Source: Catellatospora sp. KI3 (lineage in GTDB: Bacteria > Actinomycetota > Actinomycetes > Mycobacteriales > Micromonosporaceae). Taken from it: a stretch of 64,000 nt of DNA. This document shows positions 18,042 through 26,368 of this stretch, piece after piece (the first letter of the stretch is position 1; each line of letters opens with the position of its first letter). The stretch spans positions 124,001-188,000 of the forward strand of contig NZ_JASAMB010000001.1 of NCBI RefSeq assembly GCF_029948125.1. Reading direction: 5' to 3'. The translations under genes and the position numbers were made by a program. Below the pieces are notes generated by a model. It made no database searches and had not been told where the DNA came from. It saw only the letters and a program-made list of their open reading frames with translations.

Positions 18042-18088
18042 CCTGTGACAGGTGGGAGGGCGCGCGAAGTCGACCACCTAGGTGGTCG
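18042..18088. promoter_or_regulatory. Two palindromes upstream of rpsB
   Basis: A 13-bp palindrome ACCTGTGACAGGT (18042-18054) and a perfect 18-bp palindrome CGACCACCTAGGTGGTCG (18071-18088) lie between the end of the membrane-protein gene (18145) and rpsB. The second may terminate the upstream gene. The first could be a regulator site near the rpsB promoter. Confidence 0.5.
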
Positions 18089-18144
18089 CGTTCATCCAGT
18101 GTACGCGGTGCCCCGGGTCACTCTCCCCCGGGACACCGCCCTGG

Positions 18145-18978
18145 CTATGCCGCCGACGCGGCGGCCAGCATGAGGGCCGCGCCGACGACCAGGTAGACCA
18201 GCGGCGTGCGCAGCCAGACCCGGGGGCCCTGGAACTGCACCGCGGTCGCCGCACCGGTGGTCAGCGCGTACAGGCCGAGGCCCAGCAGCGGGAACGCCAC
18301 CAGCGCCAGCAGCGGCGCGAGCGCCCGGCCCGGCTCGACGTGGCTCAGCCCGGTGAGCAGCGAGCGCAGCATCAGCAGCCCGCCCAGACCGGCGAAGACG
18401 CCGAACGCGACGGCCAGTGCGGGGCGCTTGCTGCGGTACACGCCGTCGGACTCGGCCACCGAACGCCGCACGGCGGCGGCGTCCACGGTCTCCGTGCGCT
18501 GGCGCAGCGGCTCCGGGTCGGGGTAGGTCTGCCCGCCCATGGGCGAACCCGGCATCGGGCCGCCCATCGGCGCACCCATCGGCGCGGCCGGCATGGGCCC
18601 GGGCGGCGGGGGCAGCGGCTCGCCCGAGCGCGCCCCGCGCGGGGCGAAGTCGGGGTCCACCGGCACCGGGAAGCGGTCCCCGCCCCGGTCCCACTCGCGC
18701 TCGCGGTCCCGGCCGCGCGGGCGCTCGGCACCCCGCTCCGGGGCCCGGTCGGCGCCGCGCTCGGTACCGCGTTCAGCGCCGCGCTCGCTCAGTTCGGCCA
18801 GCGAGGCGTAGCGCGCGTCGCCCGAGCGGGGCGCGGGCACGCGGGCCTCGCCCTCGAGGTCGAAGTCGTAGCCGTACTGGTCCGAGCCCCGCCGCTCGTC
18901 GCGGCTCCCGCGGTCGTCCCGGCCGCCACGCGGCTCTCGGTAGGAACTCCAGTCGGCGAAATCGTCACGTCCGTCCAC
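18145..18978 (-). CDS. Membrane protein with Arg/Glu-repeat cytoplasmic domain, unknown function
   Basis: 277 residues. Residues 1-185 are charged and low-complexity: an ERGAERGTERGADRAPERGA run at ~65-86, an RGRDRERE-type stretch, then a Pro/Met/Gly-rich run of PMGAPMGG repeats (~124-150). Three transmembrane helices follow (~187-208, 217-240, 258-277). No domain is recognised. The composition resembles the extension on the nearby CdsA, suggesting a lineage-specific habit of basic or acidic disordered tails on membrane proteins. It is transcribed toward rpsB and divergent from yraN across a 329-bp gap. Confidence 0.7.
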   Translation of the reverse strand: MDGRDDFADWSSYREPRGGRDDRGSRDERRGSDQYGYDFDLEGEARVPAPRSGDARYASLAELSERGAERGTERGADRAPERGAERPRGRDREREWDRGGDRFPVPVDPDFAPRGARSGEPLPPPPGPMPAAPMGAPMGGPMPGSPMGGQTYPDPEPLRQRTETVDAAAVRRSVAESDGVYRSKRPALAVAFGVFAGLGGLLMLRSLLTGLSHVEPGRALAPLLALVAFPLLGLGLYALTTGAATAVQFQGPRVWLRTPLVYLVVGAALMLAAASAA

Positions 18979-19307
18979 GGGCGCAAACCGTAGAGGAGAA
19001 CTCGCGCCGGCGCCAACGGCCGTGAAACATCAATCACACCGTCAGGCAGAGTTCCCGCCCACCCTGCCCTCTCCCCCGCCCCCGCCCCCGCCACGTTCGT
19101 TGGTGCAGTTTCGGGGAAAGTGCAGGAATCTTGGCCGCGATTCCTGCACTTTCCCCGAAACTGCACCCTCCACCGGCGCAGGGGCGCGCGCGGCGCGTTA
19201 GCAGATGGCGGGCTTGATCGGGTGGTCGTCCCCAAGCGGGGCGGTGTCCACAGGCGAGCCGCGGCACGGCGTGCGGTGGGGGCCGTCCCGGACGCAGGGT
19301 CTGCGGC
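18979..19307. other. Divergent intergenic region containing palindrome copy 2
   Basis: It lies between the 5' ends of the membrane-protein gene and yraN and must contain promoters for both. The only strong structure is the 64-bp palindromic element at 19103-19166. No credible gene is present. Confidence 0.6.
19103..19166. repeat. Dispersed palindromic element, copy 2 (perfect 28-bp arms)
   Basis: The arms are identical to copy 1 (1446-1509). Only the 8-base loop differs (TTGGCCGC), and the first four loop bases TTGG are kept. It lies in a divergent gap where a terminator is not expected, and at the left edge of the plus-strand yraN-dprA block. Confidence 0.95.
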
Positions 19308-19667
19308 ATGACGAAGGTGAGGCAGGCACTCGGGGCCTGGGGCGAACGGCTGGCGGCCGCGCACCTGGTGGCGGCGGGCATGGTGGTGCTCGACCGCAAC
19401 TGGCGCGGCGCGGGCGGCGAGATCGACATCATCGCCCGCGACGGGAACGCACTGGTGTTCTGCGAGGTCAAGACCAGACGCGGCACCGTGTACGGCACAC
19501 CCGCCGAGGCCGTCGGCTGGGCGAAGGTCCGCAAACTGCGACACCTGGCCACCCAGTGGCTCGCCGTCAGCGGCATCCGCCCGTCGGAGGTGCGCTTCGA
19601 CGTGGTCAGCGTGCGCGCCCAGCGCGACACCGAGCCCGTCGTCGACCACATCCGCGGCGCGTTCTGA
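19308..19667 (+). CDS. yraN: YraN-family (UPF0102) putative endonuclease
   Basis: 119 residues with the nuclease-like core GAWGERLAAAHLVAAG, NWRGAGGEIDIIARDG and VFCEVKTRRG (the E-I-D ... E-V-K pattern of PD-(D/E)XK folds). The protein is of unknown exact function, linked to DNA processing, and the gene is conserved next to yifB and dprA. It starts at the ATG at 19308 and ends one base before yifB, so the three genes form an operon. It is transcribed opposite to the surrounding translation genes. Confidence 0.93.
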   Translation: MTKVRQALGAWGERLAAAHLVAAGMVVLDRNWRGAGGEIDIIARDGNALVFCEVKTRRGTVYGTPAEAVGWAKVRKLRHLATQWLAVSGIRPSEVRFDVVSVRAQRDTEPVVDHIRGAF

Positions 19668-19668
19668 G

Positions 19669-21192
19669 ATGAGCTACGCACGGGTGCTCTGCGCCGGGCT
19701 CGACGGCGTCACCGGCGAGCTGGTGGAGGTCGAGGCGATGCTCGCCGACGGCCTGCCTGGCGTCACCGTCACCGGGCTGCCCGACTCGGCCCTGAACGAG
19801 GCCCGCGAACGGGTCCGCGCCGCGATCACCAACTCCGGCGAGACCTGGCCGATGCGCCGGATCATCATCAACCTGTACCCGGCCGACCTGCGGAAACGAG
19901 GCTCCGGCTTCGATTTGAGCATGGCCCTGGCTGTGCTCGGCGGCACCGGCACGCTGCCGCTGGCGGCCCTGGACGGCGTGCTCGTGCTGGGCGAACTGGG
20001 GCTGGACGGCGAGGTCCGGCCGGTGCGCGGGGTGCTGCCGATGGTCGCGGCCGCCGCCCGGGCCGGCGCGGTCGAGGCGGTGGTGCCCACGGCCAACGCC
20101 GCCGAGGCCGCGCTGGTCCCCGGCGTACGGGTGTACGCCGCCGACAGCCTCGCGGCCGTCACCGCCCACATCCGGGGCATCACCGCGCTGCCCGATCCAC
20201 CGCCCGTGGCCGGCCCGCCCGCCGCCGCCGAACTCGACCTGGCCGATGTGGCCGGGCAGGACATGGGGCGGCTCGCGGTCGAGGTGGCCGCCGCGGGCGG
20301 GCACCACCTGGCGCTGTTCGGGGCGCCGGGCGCGGGCAAGACGATGCTGGCGCAGCGGCTGCCGTCGCTGCTGCCGCGGCTGGACGACGGGGCGGCGCTG
20401 GAGGTGACCGCGCTGCACTCGATCGCCGGGGTGCTCGCCCCGGGGGCACCGCTGGTGCGGCGGCCGCCGTACCAGGCGCCGCACCATACCGCCTCGGTGG
20501 CGGCCCTGGTCGGCGGCGGCAGCGGGGTGCCCCGGCCGGGCGCGCTGTCGCTGGCCCACCGGGGGGTGCTGTTCCTGGACGAGGCGCCGGAGTTCACCCG
20601 GCACGCGCTGGACTCGCTGCGCCAGCCCCTGGAGGACGGGATCATCACGCTCGGGCGCTCGCGCGGCGTGGTGGCGTACCCGGCCCGGGTGCAGCTGGTG
20701 CTGGCCGCGAACCCCTGCCCCTGCGCCCGGCCCGCCGGGGACGTCGCCTGCGGCTGCACCGCGCACACCAAGCGCCGCTACCGGGGCCGGGTCTCCGGGC
20801 CGCTGCTGGACCGCATCGACATCCAGCTCGAACTGCCGCCGCTGAAGGCGGCCCACCTGTTCACCGAGTCGGCGCCGCGCGAACCGTCGCGAACCGTCGC
20901 CGCGCGGGTGGCCGACGCCCGCGCGGCGGCGGTCGCGCGCTGGGCCGCCGAGCTGGAGGTGCGTACCAACGCCGAGGTGCCCGGCACGGTGCTGCGGCGG
21001 CGGCGCTGGAAGCTGCCCGAGCCGGTCACCTGGGAGCTGCGCAAGCGCCTGGACCAGGGCGTGCTGTCGGCGCGCGGCTTCGACCGCGTGCTCCGGGTCG
21101 CCTGGACCTTGGGCGATCTGGCCGGGCTGGACCGACCCGGCAAAGAGGAGATCAACATCGCGCTGGAACTACGCAGAGGGAGCTGGCAATGA
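19669..21192 (+). CDS. yifB: YifB/ComM-family Mg-chelatase-like AAA+ ATPase
   Basis: 507 residues. It has an N-terminal ChlI/Lon-like S5 domain (GLPGVTVTGLPDSALNEARE), a central AAA+ Mg-chelatase domain with Walker A GAPGAGKT (218-225) and Walker B GVLFLDEAPEF, and a C-terminal Mg_chelatase_C domain. ComM homologues are helicases promoting branch migration during natural transformation. The stop overlaps the dprA start by 4 bases (ATGA), coupling the two recombination genes. Confidence 0.95.
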   Translation: MSYARVLCAGLDGVTGELVEVEAMLADGLPGVTVTGLPDSALNEARERVRAAITNSGETWPMRRIIINLYPADLRKRGSGFDLSMALAVLGGTGTLPLAALDGVLVLGELGLDGEVRPVRGVLPMVAAAARAGAVEAVVPTANAAEAALVPGVRVYAADSLAAVTAHIRGITALPDPPPVAGPPAAAELDLADVAGQDMGRLAVEVAAAGGHHLALFGAPGAGKTMLAQRLPSLLPRLDDGAALEVTALHSIAGVLAPGAPLVRRPPYQAPHHTASVAALVGGGSGVPRPGALSLAHRGVLFLDEAPEFTRHALDSLRQPLEDGIITLGRSRGVVAYPARVQLVLAANPCPCARPAGDVACGCTAHTKRRYRGRVSGPLLDRIDIQLELPPLKAAHLFTESAPREPSRTVAARVADARAAAVARWAAELEVRTNAEVPGTVLRRRRWKLPEPVTWELRKRLDQGVLSARGFDRVLRVAWTLGDLAGLDRPGKEEINIALELRRGSWQ

Positions 21193-22370
21193 CGAGCGCA
21201 GACGACCGCCTGGGCAGCGACGAGCGGCAGGTCCGCGACGCGCGGCTGGTGCTGGGCGCACTGGTCGAACCCGGTGGCAGGCAGCTGTACGAGCTGGTCC
21301 GGGCGCACGGCCCGGTGGAGGCGCTGGCCCGGCTGGCCGGCGGGGCGGTCACCGGGCCGCTGGCCGAGGCGGCGGCGGTCCGGCTCAACGGGCGCGACCC
21401 GGCCGCGATCGCGGCGGCGCTGGCCGAACGCGGTGCCCGGCTGGGCGTGCGCATCGTGACGCCGGAGTCGGCGCAGTGGCCCGCGCAGCTCGACGATCTG
21501 CGGCACATCAGCGTCGAGGGGCGCGACACGATCGACCGCGACACCTACCCGCCGCAGTGCCTGTGGGTACGCGGCCCGCACGAGCTGCACGAGGTGGCGG
21601 CCCGCTCGGTGGCCCTGGTCGGCTCGCGCGCCAACACCGTGTACGGCGCGCACGTGGCCGCGGAGTTCGGCTACGGGCTGGCCGATCGGGGTTGGACGGT
21701 GATCTCCGGCGGCGCCTACGGCATCGACGCGGTGGCGCACCGGGCGGCGCTGGCCGCGGGCGGGCTCACCGTGTCGGTGCTGGCCTGCGGGGTGGACCGG
21801 CCGTACCCGACGAGCAACAGCGCGCTGTTCGAGCAGATCGCCGAGCAGGGGCTGCTGATCAGCGAGTGGCCGCCGGGCACCGCCCCGTTCAAGGTGCGGT
21901 TCCTGGTGCGCAACCGGGTCATCGCGGCGTTGGCGCGCGGGACGGTGCTGGTCGAGGCGGCCGCGCGCAGCGGAGCCCGGCAGACGCTGCGCCGGGCGCG
22001 CCAGCTCAATCGCGCCGCGATGGCCGTGCCCGGCCCGGTGACCTCGGAGAACTCGGTCGGCTGCCACGAGGAGCTGCGCCGCGACCCGCACGAGTCGGTG
22101 CGCGCGGTCGCCTCGGTCGAGCACGTGCTGGAGGAGGTGGGCGGGGTCGGCGAGCTGGCCCCGGTGCCGCGCGGCCGGGAGCAGTCGCTGGACGCGCTCG
22201 ACCCGGTGGAGCGGCAGCTGGTGGACGCGGCACCGCGCCGGGGCGCCGCCGCGGCGAGCCAGCTCGCGTACGAGGCGGGCGTGCCGCTGCGCGAGGCGCT
22301 GGCGAAGCTGCCGTCGCTGGCGCTGCGCGGGCACCTGCGCGAGCAGGCGGGCGGCTTCGCCCGGGCGTGA
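21189..22370 (+). CDS. dprA: DNA-processing protein DprA
   Basis: 393 residues. The Rossmann-like domain shows ALVGSRANTVYG, the SGGAYGIDAVAHRAAL signature, VLACGVDRPYP and the FLVRNRVIAALA segment that follows. A C-terminal winged-helix-like region extends past ~300. DprA binds ssDNA and loads RecA. Translation is coupled to yifB through the ATGA overlap. The lack of other competence genes nearby is normal for actinobacteria. Confidence 0.95.
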   Translation: MTSADDRLGSDERQVRDARLVLGALVEPGGRQLYELVRAHGPVEALARLAGGAVTGPLAEAAAVRLNGRDPAAIAAALAERGARLGVRIVTPESAQWPAQLDDLRHISVEGRDTIDRDTYPPQCLWVRGPHELHEVAARSVALVGSRANTVYGAHVAAEFGYGLADRGWTVISGGAYGIDAVAHRAALAAGGLTVSVLACGVDRPYPTSNSALFEQIAEQGLLISEWPPGTAPFKVRFLVRNRVIAALARGTVLVEAAARSGARQTLRRARQLNRAAMAVPGPVTSENSVGCHEELRRDPHESVRAVASVEHVLEEVGGVGELAPVPRGREQSLDALDPVERQLVDAAPRRGAAAASQLAYEAGVPLREALAKLPSLALRGHLREQAGGFARA

Positions 22371-22427
22371 GGCACGAGCCGATTCGTGCGGGCGTACGGC
22401 GGGGGCGGAGCCGTAGACTCCGGGTAC

Positions 22428-23597
22428 ATGATCGACGCTTCGACCCCTCCGGAGCCGCTGCCCGGAGCACGCGAGCTGTTCGCACTGGACCCGGCGTACG
22501 CCCACTTCAACCACGGTTCGTTCGGGGCGGTGCCGCTGGCGGTAGCCCGCGCCCGGCGGGCCGTCCAGGAGGAGCACGACGCCAACCCGACCCTCTTCAT
22601 CAACAAGGTGCTGCTGGACCGCGTGGACCAGGCACGCGCGCCGCTGGCGGAGTTCTGCGGCGCCGACCCCGGTCGCAGCGCGCTGGTGCCCAACGCCACC
22701 GCGGGCGCCGCGCTGGCGCTGGCCGCGCTCGACCTGGGCCCCGACGACGAGATCGTGGCCACCGACCACGGGTACAACGCGGTGAGCCTGTCCCTGGCGG
22801 AGCAGCGGCGCCGCCGGGGCGTACGGATCGTCACGGCGCCGATCGAGCTCGGGGCGTCCGACGAGGAGGCGGTCGAGGCGGTGCTGTCCCGGGTCGGGCC
22901 GCGCACCCGGCTGGTGATCGTCGACCAGATCTCCTCGGCGACCGCGCAGCTGCACCCGGTCGCCGAGATCGCGGCGCGACTGCGCGAACGCGGGGTGCCG
23001 CTGCTGGTCGACGCCGCGCACGCGCCCGGCATGCTGGACCGCCCCGCCGCCTGCGACGCCGACTTCTGGGTCGGCAACATGCACAAGTGGGCGTTCGCGC
23101 CCGGCGGCACCGCGGTGCTGCAGGTCGCCGAGCAGTGGCGGGACCGGATGGTGCCGCTGGTGGTGTCGCACGGGCAGCCCGACGGATTCCCGGCCTGCAT
23201 CGAGCAGCAGGGCACCCTCGACTACAGCACCTGGCTGGCCGCCCCCGTCGGCCTGGAGGTGTTCGACCGCTACGGCGCCGACACGATCCGCCGCCACAAC
23301 GCCCGGCTCGCCGCGTACGGCCAGTACGTCGTCGGACGGGCGCTGGGGCTGGACCCGGCCGGGTTCGCCGACCCGGGTCCGGGCATCAGCATGCGGGTCC
23401 TGCCGGTGCCCGCGCACGTGGCCTCCGGGCACGCCGAAGGGTCCCGCCTGCGCGCCCGCATCAGCGACGAGCTGCACGCCGAGGTGAACGTGACGTCCTG
23501 GCGCGACCGCCTCTTCGTCCGCCTCAGCGCCCAGATCTACAACCACGCCGCCGAGTACGACCGCCTCGCCGAAACCCTCCCCGCCCTCCTCCGCTGA
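22428..23597 (+). CDS. PLP-dependent class V aminotransferase (isopenicillin-N-epimerase/cysteine-desulfurase-like)
   Basis: 389 residues. The fold-type I core shows NHGSFGAVP near the start, VDAAHAPG (Asp195, His198) and the PLP lysine Lys220 in WVGNMHKWAF. The N-terminus YAHFNHGSFG and the HKW context resemble the isopenicillin-N epimerase group rather than NifS/SufS. The ATG at 22428 follows GGGTAC at weak spacing; the in-frame GTG 42 bases earlier is less likely. It lies 57 bp after dprA, co-directional, and may be read through from the dprA operon. The substrate is unknown. Confidence 0.88.
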   Translation: MIDASTPPEPLPGARELFALDPAYAHFNHGSFGAVPLAVARARRAVQEEHDANPTLFINKVLLDRVDQARAPLAEFCGADPGRSALVPNATAGAALALAALDLGPDDEIVATDHGYNAVSLSLAEQRRRRGVRIVTAPIELGASDEEAVEAVLSRVGPRTRLVIVDQISSATAQLHPVAEIAARLRERGVPLLVDAAHAPGMLDRPAACDADFWVGNMHKWAFAPGGTAVLQVAEQWRDRMVPLVVSHGQPDGFPACIEQQGTLDYSTWLAAPVGLEVFDRYGADTIRRHNARLAAYGQYVVGRALGLDPAGFADPGPGISMRVLPVPAHVASGHAEGSRLRARISDELHAEVNVTSWRDRLFVRLSAQIYNHAAEYDRLAETLPALLR

Positions 23598-23614
23598 CCC
23601 ACCCCACCCGCCGC

Positions 23615-23650
23615 GCGGAGGCGCGGAGGCGCGGAGGCGCGGAGGCGCGG
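23615..23650. repeat. 8-bp tandem repeat, about 4.5 units of GCGGAGGC
   Basis: Four perfect GCGGAGGC units plus GCGG lie immediately before palindromic element copy 3. There is no gene here. Such a short G-rich run could be slippage-prone. Confidence 0.85.
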
Positions 23651-23714
23651 CTGCAGTTTCGGGGAAAGTGCACGAATCAAGGCGCCCTTTCCAGCACTTT
23701 CCCCGAAACTGCAC
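23651..23714. repeat. Dispersed palindromic element, copy 3 (inner stem degenerate)
   Basis: The outer arms (GCAGTTTCGGGGAAAGTGC and complement) match copies 1 and 2. The inner part has diverged so that about 24 central bases no longer pair fully. It lies between the convergent PLP-enzyme and M23 genes, at the right edge of the plus-strand block. Confidence 0.9.
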
Positions 23715-23815
23715 CGCCCGCACCGCCGGCACCGCTCGCACCGCCCGCAGCGCCCGTGGCGCCGGGCCGACCCGGCGACCCGCCCAGCGACCCGGCGGCC
23801 CAGCGATCCGGTCCG

Positions 23816-24607
23816 TCAGCGGGTGGGCAGGAGGCGGACGCGGGCCACGCCGAGGACGGCGAGAGGGTCCAGGTAGGCGGCGCCCCGGCGCAGGCCCCAG
23901 TGGAGGCAGGCGGCGGCCGCGCAGCCGGGGTGGCCCGGTGAGAGCGTGCCGAGCACGGCTCCGGGGCCGACCGGCTCTCCTGCCCAGACCGAGGGCTGCA
24001 CGGGCTCGTACGTCGTGATGAGGCCGTCGGGATGGGTCACGCTGACGACGCCCCGCCCGGCTAGCGTGCCCGCGTAGCGGACCACTCCGGCACCGGCGGC
24101 GCGGACCGGGTCTCCCGGCTGGGCGGCGAGGTCCACTCCTCGGTGGCCGGGCAGCCACGGCTGCGGCGGCGGGTCGAACCCGCGCACCGGCCGCGGTGTG
24201 CCGTCCACCGGCCAGCGCCAGGTGCCCAGGCGGGCCACGGCGGCACGCGCGGCCGCCGGCACCGCGGACCGGAAGGTGAGAGCCTGCGGCGCGACCTCGA
24301 CCGCGACGTGCGCGACGGCGGGAAGCCATCCGCTCGGTGTGGCGACCGAGGCTGGCACGGCGGCCAGAGGCGACCCAGCCGAGGCGGCGACGGAGACGGT
24401 CGCGGCAGCCATAGGCGACCGGGCTGAGGCGGCGACGGAGACGGTGGCGGCGGTCCCAGGCGACCCGGCCGAGACGGATGCGGCGGCCGGAGGCGACCCG
24501 GCGGAGGCGGCGGCCCCGGCGGAGGCGGCGGGCGCGAGTGGCAGGAGGGTGAGCAGCAGGGCGGCGGTCCGGCCCCGGCGGAGCCGGACCGTTTCGTTCG
24601 ATGTCAT
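23816..24607 (-). CDS. Secreted M23 (LytM-type) peptidase-like protein
   Basis: 263 residues. It has a signal peptide or anchor (~8-30), then a low-complexity Ala/Ser/Val linker with repeated ASAGSP and AATVSVAAS units (~30-95), then an M23 domain. The motifs GHRGVDLAAQPGDPV (His and Asp of the Hx3D zinc motif) and CLHWGLR (the HxH-like element, here only one His visible as LHWG) mark the fold. Zinc-binding may therefore be incomplete. Family members cut peptidoglycan cross-bridges. In mycobacteria an M23 gene also lies next to rpsB; here it is displaced with the inverted block. Confidence 0.85.
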   Translation of the reverse strand: MTSNETVRLRRGRTAALLLTLLPLAPAASAGAAASAGSPPAAASVSAGSPGTAATVSVAASARSPMAAATVSVAASAGSPLAAVPASVATPSGWLPAVAHVAVEVAPQALTFRSAVPAAARAAVARLGTWRWPVDGTPRPVRGFDPPPQPWLPGHRGVDLAAQPGDPVRAAGAGVVRYAGTLAGRGVVSVTHPDGLITTYEPVQPSVWAGEPVGPGAVLGTLSPGHPGCAAAACLHWGLRRGAAYLDPLAVLGVARVRLLPTR

Positions 24608-24723
24608 GCAGCCGAGGCTGCTGCCTCGGGGTGCCGGGGCGCGACGGGCCGGCCCGGCCTCCTGTGGACGGCGCCCGCCTTGGGGACAGCCGCCCGATCA
24701 TGCCCGCGGTGTGCTAGCCCGCC

Positions 24724-25041
24724 TCAGAAACCGCCCTCGGCCGGGACCGAGATGTCGGGCTTCTCCAGCTCCTCGACGTTCACGTCCTTGAACGTCATCA
24801 CCCGGACGTTCTTCACGAACCGCGCGGGACGGTACATGTCCCACACCCACGCGTCGTGCATCTCGACCTCGAAGTAGACCTCTCCGTCGGAGTTGCGCAC
24901 GTGCAGGTCCACCTGGTTGGCCAGGTAGAACCGGCGCTCGGTCTCCACCACGTAGGAGAATTGGCGCACGATGTCGCGATACTCCCGGTAGAGCTGCAGC
25001 TCCATGTCGGTCTCGTACTTCTCGAGATCCTCTGCGCTCAT
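24724..25041 (-). CDS. DUF2469-family conserved protein
   Basis: 105 residues starting MSAEDLEKYETDMELQLYRE, with VVETERRFYLANQVDLHVR and the acidic tail. This is the conserved actinobacterial DUF2469 protein that always precedes rnhB and lepB. Function is unknown. The ATG at 25041 follows GGAGGGCGAACG. It lies downstream of rnhB on the same strand, 100 bp away. Confidence 0.93.
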   Translation of the reverse strand: MSAEDLEKYETDMELQLYREYRDIVRQFSYVVETERRFYLANQVDLHVRNSDGEVYFEVEMHDAWVWDMYRPARFVKNVRVMTFKDVNVEELEKPDISVPAEGGF

Positions 25042-25141
25042 CGTTCGCCCTCCTGCGGCCACATCCTGCCGAGAAACCGTACCCCGCCGCGGCACGGCAC
25101 GCGCGTTAGCCACGGACGGCGGCCGTGGGACGTCAGCCGGG

Positions 25142-25849
25142 TCACACCGGCACGACCGGACCGCCCGCGGCGCGCCCCCGTGGGGTAACGCCCGAACCGT
25201 CACGATCCATCGCCCGTGCGACGTTCTGGTACGAGTGCCGGTGCACCGGGCTGGGCCCGAACCGCTCCAGCGCGGCCGTGTGCTCAGCCGTGCTGTACCC
25301 CTTGTGCACCGCGAAGCCGTACTGGGGGTACACCATATCGAGCTGCGTCATGATCCGGTCACGGGACACCTTGGCGAGCACGCTCGCCGCCGCCACGCAC
25401 GCCGCGACCTGGTCGCCCTTCCACACCGCCAGCCCCGGCACGCCGACCCCGTCGACGGGGAAGCCGTCGGACAGCACGTACGACGGGCGCACGGTCAGCG
25501 CGGCCAGCGCCCGGCGCATCGCGGCGAGGTTGCACACGTGCAGGCCCCGGGCGTCGATCTCGGGCGCCTCGATCACGATCACCGCGTACGCCGAGGCCAC
25601 CGCGACCACCCGGTCGAAGATCCGGTCCCGGGCTGCCGCGGTGAGCAGCTTCGAGTCGGTCAGCCCCTCGATCTCGCCCCGCCGGCCCGGCGGCAGGACC
25701 GCCGCGGCGGCTACCAGCGGCCCCGCGCAGGCGCCCCGGCCCGCCTCGTCGGCGCCCGCGACGACGGCGAAGCCGCGCCGCTGCAGCGCCCGCTCCAGGG
25801 CGTAGAGGCCGCTCTCGGAGCGGAGCACCGGCCGCGTGGGGGTCAGCAC
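25142..25849 (-). CDS. rnhB: Ribonuclease HII
   Basis: 235 residues from a GTG at 25849 that overlaps the Nudix stop by 7 bases. The catalytic signature GADEAGRGACAGPL supplies Asp/Glu. EGLTDSKLLTAAARDRIF, the ASVLAKVSRDRIM motif and the C-terminal GYSTAEHTAALERFGPSPVHR follow. It cleaves RNA in RNA-DNA hybrids and single ribonucleotides. Translational coupling to the Nudix gene is clear. A start further upstream would lie inside that gene. Confidence 0.95.
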   Translation of the reverse strand: MLTPTRPVLRSESGLYALERALQRRGFAVVAGADEAGRGACAGPLVAAAAVLPPGRRGEIEGLTDSKLLTAAARDRIFDRVVAVASAYAVIVIEAPEIDARGLHVCNLAAMRRALAALTVRPSYVLSDGFPVDGVGVPGLAVWKGDQVAACVAAASVLAKVSRDRIMTQLDMVYPQYGFAVHKGYSTAEHTAALERFGPSPVHRHSYQNVARAMDRDGSGVTPRGRAAGGPVVPV

Positions 25850-26319
25850 CCGGCCACTCCCTGCGCGGTCAGCACCGACGGCAGCTCGACGGGGTAGTAC
25901 ATCTCGTCGGTCTGGCTCAGTTCGGGCACGCTCCACCAGCGGTGGCCGTCAACCGCCGCCTGCTCCACCTCGTCGAACCCGCTGGTGTCCACGCTCCAAC
26001 TGTCCACCCGTACCAGGAAGAAGTCTTGTTCCTGCTGGTAGGCGACGCCGGCGAAGGTGAAGTGCGCGGTCTGCGAGTGCACGACCGGGCCCAGCCCGTC
26101 GACGGGCACAGCCAGCCCCGTCTCCTCGAACAGCTCCCGGGCCGCCGCCTGGGCCGTGGTCTCGCCGACGTCGAGCCCGCCGCCGGGGGTGAACCAGTAC
26201 GACTCGTGGGGCCGGTGCGGGTCGGTGCCGTGGAACAGCAGCACCCGCTCGCGCGCGTCGACCAGCAGCACCCGTCCGGCACGCCGGAGGCGGGGCTGCT
26301 GCTGCGGCTGGGTGGACAT
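25843..26319 (-). CDS. Nudix hydrolase
   Basis: 158 residues with a full Nudix box GGGLDVGETTAQAAARELFE followed by ETGL (Gx5Ex7REUxEExGU). The N-terminus is Gln/Arg-rich (MSTQPQQQPRLRRAG). It is located between lepB and rnhB, as in Streptomyces. The substrate class (nucleoside diphosphate derivatives) cannot be narrowed. The stop overlaps the rnhB start. Confidence 0.92.
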   Translation of the reverse strand: MSTQPQQQPRLRRAGRVLLVDARERVLLFHGTDPHRPHESYWFTPGGGLDVGETTAQAAARELFEETGLAVPVDGLGPVVHSQTAHFTFAGVAYQQEQDFFLVRVDSWSVDTSGFDEVEQAAVDGHRWWSVPELSQTDEMYYPVELPSVLTAQGVAGC

Positions 26320-26368
26320 GGTCTGCAGCCTAGTTCGTCGGCGGCGCGGCGGCGTGCCGCGCCCACGC

